Shown here piece after piece: positions 50,141-58,382 of a stretch of DNA of 64,000 nucleotides (its first letter is position 1; the number at the start of each line of letters is the position of its first letter). Below the pieces are notes generated by a model that was not told the origin of the DNA, ran no database searches, and worked only from the letters and a program-made list of their open reading frames with translations. The position numbers and the translations under genes are program-made. The stretch lies in contig NZ_JBQHDG010000004.1 in the NCBI RefSeq assembly GCF_052068095.1, positions 62,001-126,000 of the forward strand, in the 5' to 3' direction. The stretch comes from Phytohabitans sp052068095 (GTDB taxonomy: Bacteria > Actinomycetota > Actinomycetes > Mycobacteriales > Micromonosporaceae).

Positions 50141-52900
50141 ATGCCTGATCGAAACGCGCTGGCGGTCGGGGTGCTCGGACCGCTGGACGTCCGGGTGGCC
50201 GGGCGCGCGGTAGCCGTGACCGCGCCAATGCTGCGAGGTCTGCTGGCGGGTTTGGCGCTGCACCCGGGCACCGCCGTGCCGGCGGACCAGTTGGCCGCGG
50301 TGCTGTGGGGCGACGACCCGCCCGCCGATGAGCGGCGCAGCCTGCGCACCTACGTCAACCGGCTGCGCGGCCTGCTGGGCGCCGACCTCATCACGACGGT
50401 GCGGGCGGGTTACCAGCTGGAGGCCGAGCCGGACCAGGTCGACGCGGTGCGGTTCGTCCGCCTGCTGGACGCGGCGGCGCAGGCGACGGACCGCGCCGCC
50501 GAGCGCGCGCTGGTGGGCACCGCGGTCGCTCTGTGGCGCGGAACACCGTTCGAAGACGTGCACTCGGCCTGGCTGGACGAGTCGGAGACGCCAGGACTTG
50601 TCGAGCGGTACCTGAGCGGGGTGGAGCGGTTGGCCGACCTCGACGTCGCGGACGGTCGGGCCGACGAAACCGTGGCTCAGCTGCGGGCGCTGGCCGAGCG
50701 GCACCCGTTGCGCGAATCGTTGTGGCTGCGGCTGATCGTGGCGCTGGCCAGGTGCGGTCGGCGGGCCGAGGCGCTGAGCCGGTACGAGATCATCCGGCTG
50801 CACCTGGCCGAGGAGCTGGGCGTGGATCCGGGTCAGGAGCTACAGGCCGTCCACCTGGAGATGCTCACCCACCGGTCGCCCATCCGGCCACGGGCGACGA
50901 TTCCCCGGCAGCTTCCCGCGGACATCGACGCGTTCACCGGCCGCGAGCCCGCGATGGTGGCCCTCGACAAGCTGGTACCCGATCAGCCGGTGGTGGGCCG
51001 CGAGCCGCCGGCGATCGCCGTGATCACGGGCACCGCCGGAGTCGGCAAGACCACGCTGGCCGTCCACTGGGCGCATCGGATGGCTGACCGGTTCCCCGAC
51101 GGCCAGTTGTACGCGAACCTGCGCGGCTTCCACCAGTCGGGGCCGGTCCGGTCCCCCGCCGAGGTGATCCGCGGATTCCTCGACGCGCTGGGCGTGCCGG
51201 CGTCCGCGGTACCCGATGGCGTGGAAGACCAGGCCGCGCTGTACCGCGGCCTGCTGGCCGAGCGGCGGATGCTGGTCGTGCTCGACAACGCCCGCGACGC
51301 CGAGCAGGTACGCCAGTTGCTGCCCGGCGCGGGCGCGTCGATGGCGGTGGTGACCAGCCGCGACCAGCTATCCGGGCTGGTCGCGGCCGCCGGCGCGTAC
51401 CCCGTGGCGCTCCACCTGCTCGGCGTGGACGAGGCACGCGCGCTGTTGACGCGCCGCCTGGGCGCGGACCGGGCGGCGGCCGAGCCCGGCGCGGTGGCGG
51501 CGATGGTCGCGCACTGCGATGGTCTGCCGCTGGCCCTGGCGATCGTGGCCGCTCGGGCGGCCGACCACCCGACCTTTCCGCTGGCCACGCTCGCCGACCA
51601 GCTGCGCCTGGCCCGCGACGACCTGGACGCGTTCGCGGGTGGCGACCCGGCCACCGACGTGCGCGCCGTGTTCTCCTGGTCCTACCGCACGCTCGGCGCC
51701 GGCGCGGCGCGGCTGTTCCGGTTACTCGGCGAGTACCCGGGCCAGGACCTCGGTGCGCCCGCCGCGGCCAGCCTGGCCGGCCTGCCGGTCCGGCGGGCGC
51801 GGGCGCTGCTGGCGGAACTGACCCGCGCGCATCTTGTCACCGAGCACGCGCCCGGCCGCTACACGCTGCACGACCTGCTCCGCGTGTACGCGGCCGAGCT
51901 GCTCCACACCGTCGACGCCGCCGACCAGCGGCGGGAGGCCACCCGGCGGCTGCTCGACCACTATGTACAGACCGGCAACACGGCCGCATTGCTGATCTAC
52001 CCACGTGACCCGATCACGCCGGCGCCGCCCCTGCCCGGAGTCCATCCGGAGGCGCTCGCCGACCACGCGCAGGCCATGGCGTGGTTCACCGCCGAGCACC
52101 AGGTGATGGTGGCCGCGGTGGATCTCGCCGCCGGCGCCGGCTTCGACACCCACGCCTGGCAGCTGGCCTGGACGCTCTACAGCTTCTTCGACTGGCAAGG
52201 GCGCTGGCACGACCAGACCGCCACCCAGCGGACGGCGCTGGAGGCCACATCGAGGCTGGGCGACCGGGCGGCCAAGGCCCGGATCCAGGTCAACCTGGCG
52301 CAGGTGAACATGCGGCTGCGGCGTTACGACGAGGCCCACCTCCACCTGAACGAGGCACTCGACCTGTACACCCAACTCGGCGACAAGACCGGGCAGGCCC
52401 GTACCCACCTCAACCTCGGACAGCTGTTCAGCCGGCAGGACGATCACCGGTCGGCGCTCGAGCACAGCCTGCTCGCCCTCGACCTGCACCGGGCCACCGA
52501 CCACCGCTCGGGGCAGGCCGACGCCCTCAACGAGGTCGGCTGGTGCTACGCCATGCTGGGCGAGTACCGGCGCACCATCGAGTTCTGCGATCAGGCCCTG
52601 GCGGTGCACCGCACGCTGGACCACCGCCACGGCCAGGCCACCACATGGGACAGTCTCGCGTACGCACACCATCACCTCGGGGCGCTCCAGCACGCCGTCG
52701 CCTGCTATGACGAGGCGGTGCGGCTGTACCGCGACCTCGGCGACCGCTACCGCGAGGCCGAGACCCTGGCCCGCCTCGGCGACACCCACCACGCCGCCGA
52801 CGACGCCCGCGCCGCGCGGTCGGCCTGGCAGCGGGCGTTGGAGATCCTCGACGAGCTCGGCCACCCAGACGCCGACCAGGTACGCGCCAGGCTGCGGTGA
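50141..52900 (+). CDS. AfsR/SARP-family transcriptional regulator with NB-ARC and TPR domains
   Basis: 919 residues. Winged-helix DNA-binding domain (LGPLDVRVAGRAVAVTAPMLRGLLAGLAL and the RRSLRTYVNRLRGLLG recognition region), bacterial transcriptional activator domain to about residue 250 (ALARCGRRAEALSRYEIIRLHLAEELGVDPGQEL), NB-ARC ATPase with P-loop GTAGVGKTTL near 297 and MLVVLDNARDAEQV, and C-terminal TPR repeats (about 640-910). The ATG at 50141 is preferred because GGAG precedes it and the domain starts there; ATG at 50078 is weaker. It is divergent from the twin-peptide operon and probably its activator. Confidence 0.92.
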   Translation: MPDRNALAVGVLGPLDVRVAGRAVAVTAPMLRGLLAGLALHPGTAVPADQLAAVLWGDDPPADERRSLRTYVNRLRGLLGADLITTVRAGYQLEAEPDQVDAVRFVRLLDAAAQATDRAAERALVGTAVALWRGTPFEDVHSAWLDESETPGLVERYLSGVERLADLDVADGRADETVAQLRALAERHPLRESLWLRLIVALARCGRRAEALSRYEIIRLHLAEELGVDPGQELQAVHLEMLTHRSPIRPRATIPRQLPADIDAFTGREPAMVALDKLVPDQPVVGREPPAIAVITGTAGVGKTTLAVHWAHRMADRFPDGQLYANLRGFHQSGPVRSPAEVIRGFLDALGVPASAVPDGVEDQAALYRGLLAERRMLVVLDNARDAEQVRQLLPGAGASMAVVTSRDQLSGLVAAAGAYPVALHLLGVDEARALLTRRLGADRAAAEPGAVAAMVAHCDGLPLALAIVAARAADHPTFPLATLADQLRLARDDLDAFAGGDPATDVRAVFSWSYRTLGAGAARLFRLLGEYPGQDLGAPAAASLAGLPVRRARALLAELTRAHLVTEHAPGRYTLHDLLRVYAAELLHTVDAADQRREATRRLLDHYVQTGNTAALLIYPRDPITPAPPLPGVHPEALADHAQAMAWFTAEHQVMVAAVDLAAGAGFDTHAWQLAWTLYSFFDWQGRWHDQTATQRTALEATSRLGDRAAKARIQVNLAQVNMRLRRYDEAHLHLNEALDLYTQLGDKTGQARTHLNLGQLFSRQDDHRSALEHSLLALDLHRATDHRSGQADALNEVGWCYAMLGEYRRTIEFCDQALAVHRTLDHRHGQATTWDSLAYAHHHLGALQHAVACYDEAVRLYRDLGDRYREAETLARLGDTHHAADDARAARSAWQRALEILDELGHPDADQVRARLR

Positions 52901-52928
52901 TCCCCGGGACGTGACGTCTACAGTGGAC

Positions 52929-53165
52929 TTACTTCGTCGCCTGTTCGAGGACCTCGGTCACGGTGGCGGCCAGGAGGTCCCGTTTGTACTCTGTCTGCGG
53001 CAGTCCGGTCGCGCCGTCGGCCGCGCGGGCGCCCGCCTGGCCCAGCAGGTCGGGTGTGACCGTCGCCCCGGTGATCAGCGCCTCCACCGCCGGCAGGCGC
53101 AGCGGGATCGGCGCCACCGCGCCGACCGCGACCGCGACGAACGCGATCCGGTCACCGTCCAGCAC
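52929..53165 (-). pseudogene. C-terminal remnant of a CO-dehydrogenase/xanthine-dehydrogenase FAD subunit
   Basis: About 78 codons resembling the C-terminal domain of molybdenum-hydroxylase flavoprotein subunits (FVAVAVGAVAPIPLRLPAVE, then TEYKRDLLAATVTEVLEQA and stop). The FAD-binding N-terminal two thirds are missing and the DNA upstream does not continue the family. It is therefore a 5'-truncated gene remnant. Confidence 0.6.
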
Positions 53166-53249
53166 GACGCGCTCAGCTCGCGGCGGTCGGTGGTGACGAT
53201 GGCGTCGTCCGTGAGCAGCGGTCGGGGGGTCTGCTCCGACGGTGTGGTC

Positions 53250-53660
53250 TCAGCGGTCGGCGGCGGTGGGTCGGTGACCCAGCAGCGCGGTGAGCTCGCG
53301 AAGGGTATGGCTGTCATGGTCGTCGCGTAGGGGGCAGGTTGTGTCGGTGCCGCGAAGCCGATCGGTCGCACGTCGGGCGGTGATCGTCGCGATCCAGGCG
53401 CGGCTATCGATGCCTGCCTCGTCGACATGGTGTCTGGCCATGTGCCACACCTCGACGAACGTCGACCGCGTCACGGCTCGGGCGTCGCGCGGACGCGGCA
53501 ACGCCCGGATGGCGTCGCGCCAGACCCGCCGAGCGAGAAGGGCGTAGAGGCGTCGAAACGCCACCTGGTCCCCGGAAGCGATCCGATCGACAAGCCCGTG
53601 TAGACGGTCGCCGGCCTCCGGTGTGGTGATGGCATGTGTCGGTGTTACAGCCTTGAGCAT
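53250..53660 (-). CDS. ECF-type sigma factor lacking region 4
   Basis: 136 residues. Sigma region 2 is recognisable (AFRRLYALLARRVWRDAIRAL, TRSTFVEVWHMARHH, RAWIATITARRATDRLRG, resembling SigK), but the protein ends about 25 residues later (RELTALLGHRPTAADR), where region 4 with the -35-binding helix-turn-helix should be. It may be a degraded gene or a truncated regulator. GGGAGCGGAC precedes the ATG at 53660. It lies in a zone with several gene remnants, which favours degradation. Confidence 0.6.
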   Translation of the reverse strand: MLKAVTPTHAITTPEAGDRLHGLVDRIASGDQVAFRRLYALLARRVWRDAIRALPRPRDARAVTRSTFVEVWHMARHHVDEAGIDSRAWIATITARRATDRLRGTDTTCPLRDDHDSHTLRELTALLGHRPTAADR

Positions 53661-53996
53661 GTCCGCTCCCCGGGTGCGTCTGGATGGGTGTAGACGCGCC
53701 GCCGGGGACCGGGGCGGCAACCAACCGGCGGACAATTGACCAGCAAGGGTGCCTACCGACGTATCGTCCGCAGTTCACGAATGACGGTACGCGGACGCGG
53801 GCAGGCGTTAGGCCTTTCGGCGATAAGTACCTCTGTCGTGAGCAACAGCGCGGCTGCTCGACGCCCCGACCCCCTCAGCAGGCGTAGAGTTCGGATTGTC
53901 GCTCGTGTCCCCGGTGGCGTGACAGTCCGCCATTAGCGGACGCATCGAGCGGGCTGAGATTCTGGTGACCGGGCCACCAGCAGGAAGTGGTCTGCT
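53661..53996. other. Intergenic region without recognisable gene
   Basis: 336 bp. No ORF with a supported start, and no repeat or hairpin that stood out. GATAAG near 53820 is -10-like but was not assignable. Confidence 0.35.
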
Positions 53997-54252
53997 ATGC
54001 CTGATGTGAAGCCCATCCCCGACAATTACTCCCAGGTCGTGCCTTACCTATGCGTCGACGGCGCCAGCGCGGCGATCGATTTCTACCGCACCGTGTTTGG
54101 AGCGACCGAGCGCAGTCATCGATCAGTTCTACGGTGATCGCACCGGCCAGTTCGAGGATCCGTTCGGGCACCGGTGGAGTGTCGCGACCCGCATCGAGGA
54201 TCTTTCTCCGCAGGAAATGGCCGAACGCGCCAGCGCCGCGACAAGCGCCTAA
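53997..54252 (+). pseudogene. VOC/PhnB-like protein gene with internal deletion and frameshift
   Basis: The reading frame starts as a normal PhnB-like glyoxalase-superfamily protein (MPDVKPIPDNYSQVVPYLCV, FYRTVFGATERSH) and stops soon after. In another frame the family's C-terminus follows immediately (DQFYGDRTGQFEDPFGHRWS, then EEDLSP-like RIEDLSPQEMAERA and TAA at 54250). About 65 residues of the middle are missing, so an internal deletion joined the ends out of frame. Confidence 0.75.
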
Positions 54253-54277
54253 ACGCCGCCTGGGCTCGACCGATGCG

Positions 54278-54847
54278 CTAATTCAGAATCCGGTACCGCA
54301 GGTGAGTGGCGTGGCGGGACTCGATCACCTCGGCCCGCTCCAGTTGGATCGGGCCGCCGAGGTGCTCGAACAGCTGGGTACCACTGCTAAGGATCACCGG
54401 GGCGACGTGCAGGAACAGCTCGTCGACCAGCCCGGCCGCGAGCGCCTGCTGGATGATGCTGGCGCCGCCCATGATGTGCACCACCTTGTCCCCAGCGGCC
54501 ACCCTCGCCTGCTCGATGGCGTGCCTGATGCCCTCGGTGACAAACGTGAACGTCGTCTCGCCCTTCACGACCACGTCGTGCGGGCGGTGGGTGACCACGA
54601 ACACCGGCATCCGGTAGAACCCGTCCTCCGCGGCCCAGCCTCCGGTCTCGTCGTACACCTTCCGGCTGGTAATGATCGACCCGGCGATCTGGCGCTCCTC
54701 GCCGAAGGCGAAGTCCATAGCCCGGCTCTCCTCAACCCAGGCCTGTATGACCTCGCCGCCCTCGCCCAGCCCGGGATACCGGTCGAGGTTCGGGCCGGTG
54801 ACGTAGCCGTCCAGCGACATCGAAATGTTCGCCTCCACTGTGGCCAT
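54278..54847 (-). CDS. Dihydrofolate reductase/RibD C-terminal-like protein
   Basis: 189 residues of the RibD_C/DHFR-like family common in actinobacteria: NISMSLDGYVTGPN at the N-terminus, GSIITSRKVYDETGGW, PVFVVTHRPHD, VVHIMGGASIIQQALAAGLVDELFLHVAPVILSSG and the closing LRYRIL. An NADPH-binding reductase fold is expected; the substrate is unknown, as for most of this family. AGGAGAGCTGGC precedes the ATG. It is 17 bp downstream of the kinase gene, so the two may be co-transcribed. Confidence 0.9.
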   Translation of the reverse strand: MATVEANISMSLDGYVTGPNLDRYPGLGEGGEVIQAWVEESRAMDFAFGEERQIAGSIITSRKVYDETGGWAAEDGFYRMPVFVVTHRPHDVVVKGETTFTFVTEGIRHAIEQARVAAGDKVVHIMGGASIIQQALAAGLVDELFLHVAPVILSSGTQLFEHLGGPIQLERAEVIESRHATHLRYRILN

Positions 54848-54864
54848 GCCAGCTCTCCTTCAGG

Positions 54865-55929
54865 TCAACGGTCGATGGCCCCTTGCAGGCCGAGCTCGCC
54901 GTGGCCGTTGACGGTGTAGACGAAGGCCGTCGATCGCACCTGTGTGGGCCAACCGGACCGTCGTCGCGGGCGTCGCGACGTTCGGGGACGCGGGTTGTGG
55001 TGTAGGGGCTTGTGCGCGCCGTGGTCGGGCACCGGCTGTGGTTGTCCGTCAGCGTGTGTTCCGCAGATGGTGGCCAGTTCAGCCGCGCTGGGCCGGTGGC
55101 GGGGGTCGCGCGTCAGCGTCCGCCGGACCAGGTCGTTCAGGTGCGGGGGTAGGCCGTGCAGGTCTGGTTGCGCGGACTGGAGGCGCAGGATCCATTCCTG
55201 TTCGCTGCGGCTGGCGAATGGGTGGACGCCGGCGGCGAGGTGCGCGAGGAGGCATCCCCAGGCGAAGACGTCGACCGCCGGTGTGGCTGGTGCGGTGCGT
55301 AGCTGTTCGGGTGCGGCCCAGCCGCGGCTGCATTGCACGATCCCGTCATCGCCGCACCGCTGGCCGATGTGCCGGGCGATACCGAAGTCGATGATACGGA
55401 CGTCGTGGTCGCGGACGAGCAGGTTGGATGGCTTCACATCGCAGTGCACGACGCCGCGGGCATGGACCGCGGCGAGCGTTCGGGCCAGCGCCGCGCCGAG
55501 GCTCCATAGCAGGCTGGCCGGTGTTGGCTTGCCCACCAATGTGGAGCCGCACCGGTAGCCCGGTAGGTGGGCGGTCACCAGGTACGCGCCGGCCGTCGAC
55601 GTACCGTGGCCGAACACGGGTGCGGTGCAGTGCGGGTCCACAGTGGACGCTAGCCGGTATTCGCGCTGGCATGCCTCCGCGGCCCCGCTGGCGGGGCGTA
55701 GGAGTTTGACCACGACAGGCTCGCCGGCCGGTGCCCAGGCGTAGAACACGTCCGCCATCCCGCCGGACCCCAGACGTGCGATCAACCGGTGGCCGTCGAC
55801 ACTGACCGGGTCGGTGACGCGAAGCGGCCAGCTGCCGGCGGGAGGGCGCTGCCGGGGCAGATCGGTGGTCGGTTCGGCGGGATGGGGTTCGGTCATCGTG
55901 ATCGAGGGTGGCTCGACGAGAACGGTCAT
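54865..55929 (-). CDS. Ser/Thr protein kinase without transmembrane anchor
   Basis: 354 residues. The kinase core spans about 45-300: glycine loop LGSGGMADVF, Lys75 (VVVKLL), catalytic loop HCDVKPSN (Asp164, Lys166, Asn169), DFG 181-183 and APEQ, DVFAWGCLL. The HRD arginine is Cys, so activation-loop control should differ from RD kinases. The C-terminal 50 residues are basic and Pro-rich; there is no transmembrane helix or PASTA domain, so it is soluble. The upstream ~165 bp and the first codons (MTVLVEP) match those of the sigma gene at 58.4 kb (MTTLAEP). Confidence 0.9.
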   Translation of the reverse strand: MTVLVEPPSITMTEPHPAEPTTDLPRQRPPAGSWPLRVTDPVSVDGHRLIARLGSGGMADVFYAWAPAGEPVVVKLLRPASGAAEACQREYRLASTVDPHCTAPVFGHGTSTAGAYLVTAHLPGYRCGSTLVGKPTPASLLWSLGAALARTLAAVHARGVVHCDVKPSNLLVRDHDVRIIDFGIARHIGQRCGDDGIVQCSRGWAAPEQLRTAPATPAVDVFAWGCLLAHLAAGVHPFASRSEQEWILRLQSAQPDLHGLPPHLNDLVRRTLTRDPRHRPSAAELATICGTHADGQPQPVPDHGAHKPLHHNPRPRTSRRPRRRSGWPTQVRSTAFVYTVNGHGELGLQGAIDR

Positions 55930-55950
55930 GCTGATCGACGCTCGTTACGG

Positions 55951-56122
55951 GGACACGCCGCGGGTGAGCCGGCCGGGACGGCGCCTCTGCTGAAAGCGCC
56001 GGGAGTCGCTGATCAAATGACCGCGGGGTCCGGGCGGTGGACAGATGCCAGCGCGAACGCCGGCTGGAGCGTCGGCGTGTGAAGCCGACCGTGCGATCAA
56101 CACTACGCCGCTATGGGCGGGG
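55951..56122 (-). repeat. Duplicated upstream region, kinase copy
   Basis: About 165 bp that align with 59275-59443 at roughly 80% identity over the whole length (for example CACGCCGCGGGTG, CTCTGCTGAA, TGACCGCGGGGTCC). In both copies the match ends about 21 bp before the start codon of a leftward gene. It probably carries the promoter and the 5' leader of the kinase mRNA. Confidence 0.75.
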
Positions 56123-56315
56123 CGGCACGACTCAGCGTCCGCCGACGCCCCGGTGTCGGCGCGGTCGCGCCTTCGTTCGGTGCCGGATTGGTTTGGTAGC
56201 CGGGTGGGTGGACGGATGTTCCCTACGGCCGTCTCGCCTCGGCGCGCGCTTGTCGGCCGCCGGTGTTAGCGTCAACGCGAGCGCGGCCAATTCTTTGCTG
56301 GCCCGCCGTCTGGAC

Positions 56316-56510
56316 ACACGGACGGGCGAAACGGCAACGGTCGACCCCAAGACCCCGGGCGACGCATCACCGACACGAGCCCACCGCGCAGGATTACGGC
56401 ACGCGCTGCTGCTGCTCGTCGCCGCCGGGCTGGCCTGCTTCGGCGTCTACTGCCTGTCGGCCGTCCTGGCCGCGCATGGTCCGGCACGCTGTCGATGTTT
56501 CATGACCTCG
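56316..56510 (+). pseudogene. Possible C-terminal remnant of a DUF1206-like membrane protein
   Basis: The translated stretch LRHALLLLVAAGLACFGVYC with the preceding DPKTPGDAS resembles the last helix of DUF1206 membrane proteins. No start codon or upstream helices accompany it. Assignment is weak; it is listed because it falls in a zone of other remnants. The rest of 55930-56547 is the repeated leader and unassigned DNA. Confidence 0.3.
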
Positions 56511-56547
56511 GCTAGGCGCCCGACAACAGGCTCGGAAAGGCCCAGGC

Positions 56548-56670
56548 GTGACGACGCGATGGAAGATTCTCGTTACCGGCGCCACCGGCAAGGTCGGCTG
56601 CCAGCTCGTACAGGGCCGAGCGGACCCGGCAAGCATGCAGGTGCTCGACCACGCCGAAGCGTTCCGATGA
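56548..56670 (+). pseudogene. NmrA/SDR-like NAD(P)-binding gene reduced to 40 codons
   Basis: A GTG at 56548 behind GGAAAGG opens a 40-codon frame with a perfect Rossmann N-terminus (WKILVTGATGKVGCQLVQ) that jumps after eight residues to a plausible C-terminal tail (MQVLDHAEAFR, stop). The central roughly 200 residues are missing in frame. Its TGA overlaps the ATG of the MFS gene, so even if the protein is useless the frame may serve as a translational leader. Confidence 0.6.
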
Positions 56671-58295
56671 GCCGGCCTGACCTGACCAGTCCAGCCGCGG
56701 CGTCCACGCACCGGGCCGGGCGTCGCGAGTGGGTCGGACTGGGGCTGCTGGCCCTGCCCGCCGTGCTGGTCTCCATGGACATGACGGTGCTGCATCTGGC
56801 CGTACCGAGCCTCAGCGCCGATCTACGGCCAACCAGCACCGAGCTGCTGTGGATCGTGGACATCTACGGCTTCATGATCGCCGGATTCCTGATCACGATG
56901 GGCACGCTGGGCGATCGGATCGGGCGCCGCAAGCTGCTGCTGGTCGGCGCGGCCGCGTTCGGCGTCGCTTCCGTGCTCGCGGCGTTCTCCACCACGGCCG
57001 GGATGCTGATCGCAGCGCGGATGCTGCTCGGGGTCGCCGGGGCGACGCTCGCACCGTCCACTCTGGCGTTGATCCGCAACATGTTCCTGGATCCGCAGCA
57101 GCGTACGGCGGCGATCTCGATGTGGTTCATGAGCTTCCTGGCCGGTGCCGCGGTTGGCCCGCTGGTCGGCGGCGCACTGCTCGAATACTTCTGGTGGGGT
57201 TCGGCGTTCCTTATCGGGGTCCCGGTGATGGCGCTGCTGCTCGCGGCCGGACCTTTCCTGCTGCCCGAGTACCGCGACCCGACGGCTGGCCGGCTGGACC
57301 TGGCCAGTGCGGCCATGTCGCTGGCCGCGGTCCTTGCCGTGATCTACGGGCTCAAGCAGGTCGCCGCGGACGGCCTCGCGCTGCCGCCCATCCTGGTGAT
57401 CGCCGCCGGTGTCGCCACCGCAGTGGTCTTCGTACGACGGCAGCGCGCGCTGTCCGACCCACTGCTCGACCTGACGCTCTTCGGCGAGCGCACATTCAGT
57501 GTCTCGCTGGGTGTCCTCACCCTCGCCGCGGCCGTAATGGGAGGAGTGGGTTACCTCACCGCCCAGTATCTCCAGCTGGTGCTCGGGCTGTCACCACTGC
57601 AAGCGGGTCTGTGGATGCTGCCTCCGTTCGGAGCGGGGATCGTCCTCATGATGGTGGCTCCGCTGCTCGTGCGCCGGGTTCGTCCAGGGCTCGTCATCGG
57701 CGCCGGCCTGGCCCTGGCCGCGGCCGGCTTCGTGGTCGTGAGCCAGGTCGGTGACAACGCCGGCCTCCCGTTCGTCGTCACCGGGACGGCGATGGTCTTC
57801 GCCGGTTTGATGCCAGTGGCCGCGTTGGGTATGGACGTCGTCATCAACGCCGTCGCGCCGCGGCGGACCGGAGCCGCCTCGGCCATCTCCGAAACCACCC
57901 AGGAACTCGGCTTCGCACTCGGCATCGCGCTACTGGGAAGCCTCGGCACAGCCGTCTACCGCCGCCGGATGACCGACGCGCTCCCACCGGACAGCCCCGC
58001 TCAGGCAGCCGACGCCGCCCGGGACACCCTCGGCGGTGCCACCGGCGTAGCCGACCAGCTTCCGGCAGGACTGCTCGTCACCGCCGGGCAGGCGTACACC
58101 GACGGACTCCAGGCAGCCGCCGCGGCCAGCGCGGTCGCGTTGGCGGCTGCCGCCGTCGTAGCCGCGACCCTTCTCCGGCGGACACCAACGAGATCCCGTC
58201 AGGAGCCGCTGACCGCGACTCCTGACGGCGACGCAAGCCACGGCCCCACCTCCACGGGCGCAGATCCGCACGGCTCGCGCAGTGGACCGGCGTAA
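56667..58295 (+). CDS. MFS drug exporter, DHA2 (14-helix, QacA/SmvA type)
   Basis: 542 residues with 14 expected transmembrane helices. Motifs: LVSMDMTVLHLAVPSLSADL and LLWIVDIYGFMIAGFLITMGTLGDRIGRRKLLL (MFS motif A), LLGVAGATLAPSTLALIRNMF (motif C-like), typical of the DHA2 subfamily. The ATG at 56667 overlaps the stop of the 40-codon remnant; the frame is open much further upstream but without MFS features. Proton-driven export of cationic or hydrophobic drugs is expected. No regulator gene is adjacent. Confidence 0.92.
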   Translation: MSRPDLTSPAAASTHRAGRREWVGLGLLALPAVLVSMDMTVLHLAVPSLSADLRPTSTELLWIVDIYGFMIAGFLITMGTLGDRIGRRKLLLVGAAAFGVASVLAAFSTTAGMLIAARMLLGVAGATLAPSTLALIRNMFLDPQQRTAAISMWFMSFLAGAAVGPLVGGALLEYFWWGSAFLIGVPVMALLLAAGPFLLPEYRDPTAGRLDLASAAMSLAAVLAVIYGLKQVAADGLALPPILVIAAGVATAVVFVRRQRALSDPLLDLTLFGERTFSVSLGVLTLAAAVMGGVGYLTAQYLQLVLGLSPLQAGLWMLPPFGAGIVLMMVAPLLVRRVRPGLVIGAGLALAAAGFVVVSQVGDNAGLPFVVTGTAMVFAGLMPVAALGMDVVINAVAPRRTGAASAISETTQELGFALGIALLGSLGTAVYRRRMTDALPPDSPAQAADAARDTLGGATGVADQLPAGLLVTAGQAYTDGLQAAAAASAVALAAAAVVAATLLRRTPTRSRQEPLTATPDGDASHGPTSTGADPHGSRSGPA

Positions 58296-58351
58296 TTGCG
58301 CCGTGAGCGGGCGGGGAGTGGGCCCAGGCCGGGGAGGCAGCTAACCCACGA
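58295..58351. repeat. ~53-bp repeated element, copy B
   Basis: Matches 33800-33852 (ATTGCG, GTGAGCGGGCG, TGGGCCC, GGCCGGGGAGGC in the same order and spacing with one gap). It starts at the MFS stop codon and lies downstream of both convergent genes, whereas copy A lies upstream of the STAS gene. Confidence 0.5.
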
Positions 58352-58382
58352 CGCCCGGTGACCGCCTGTCACCCGGCCTACC

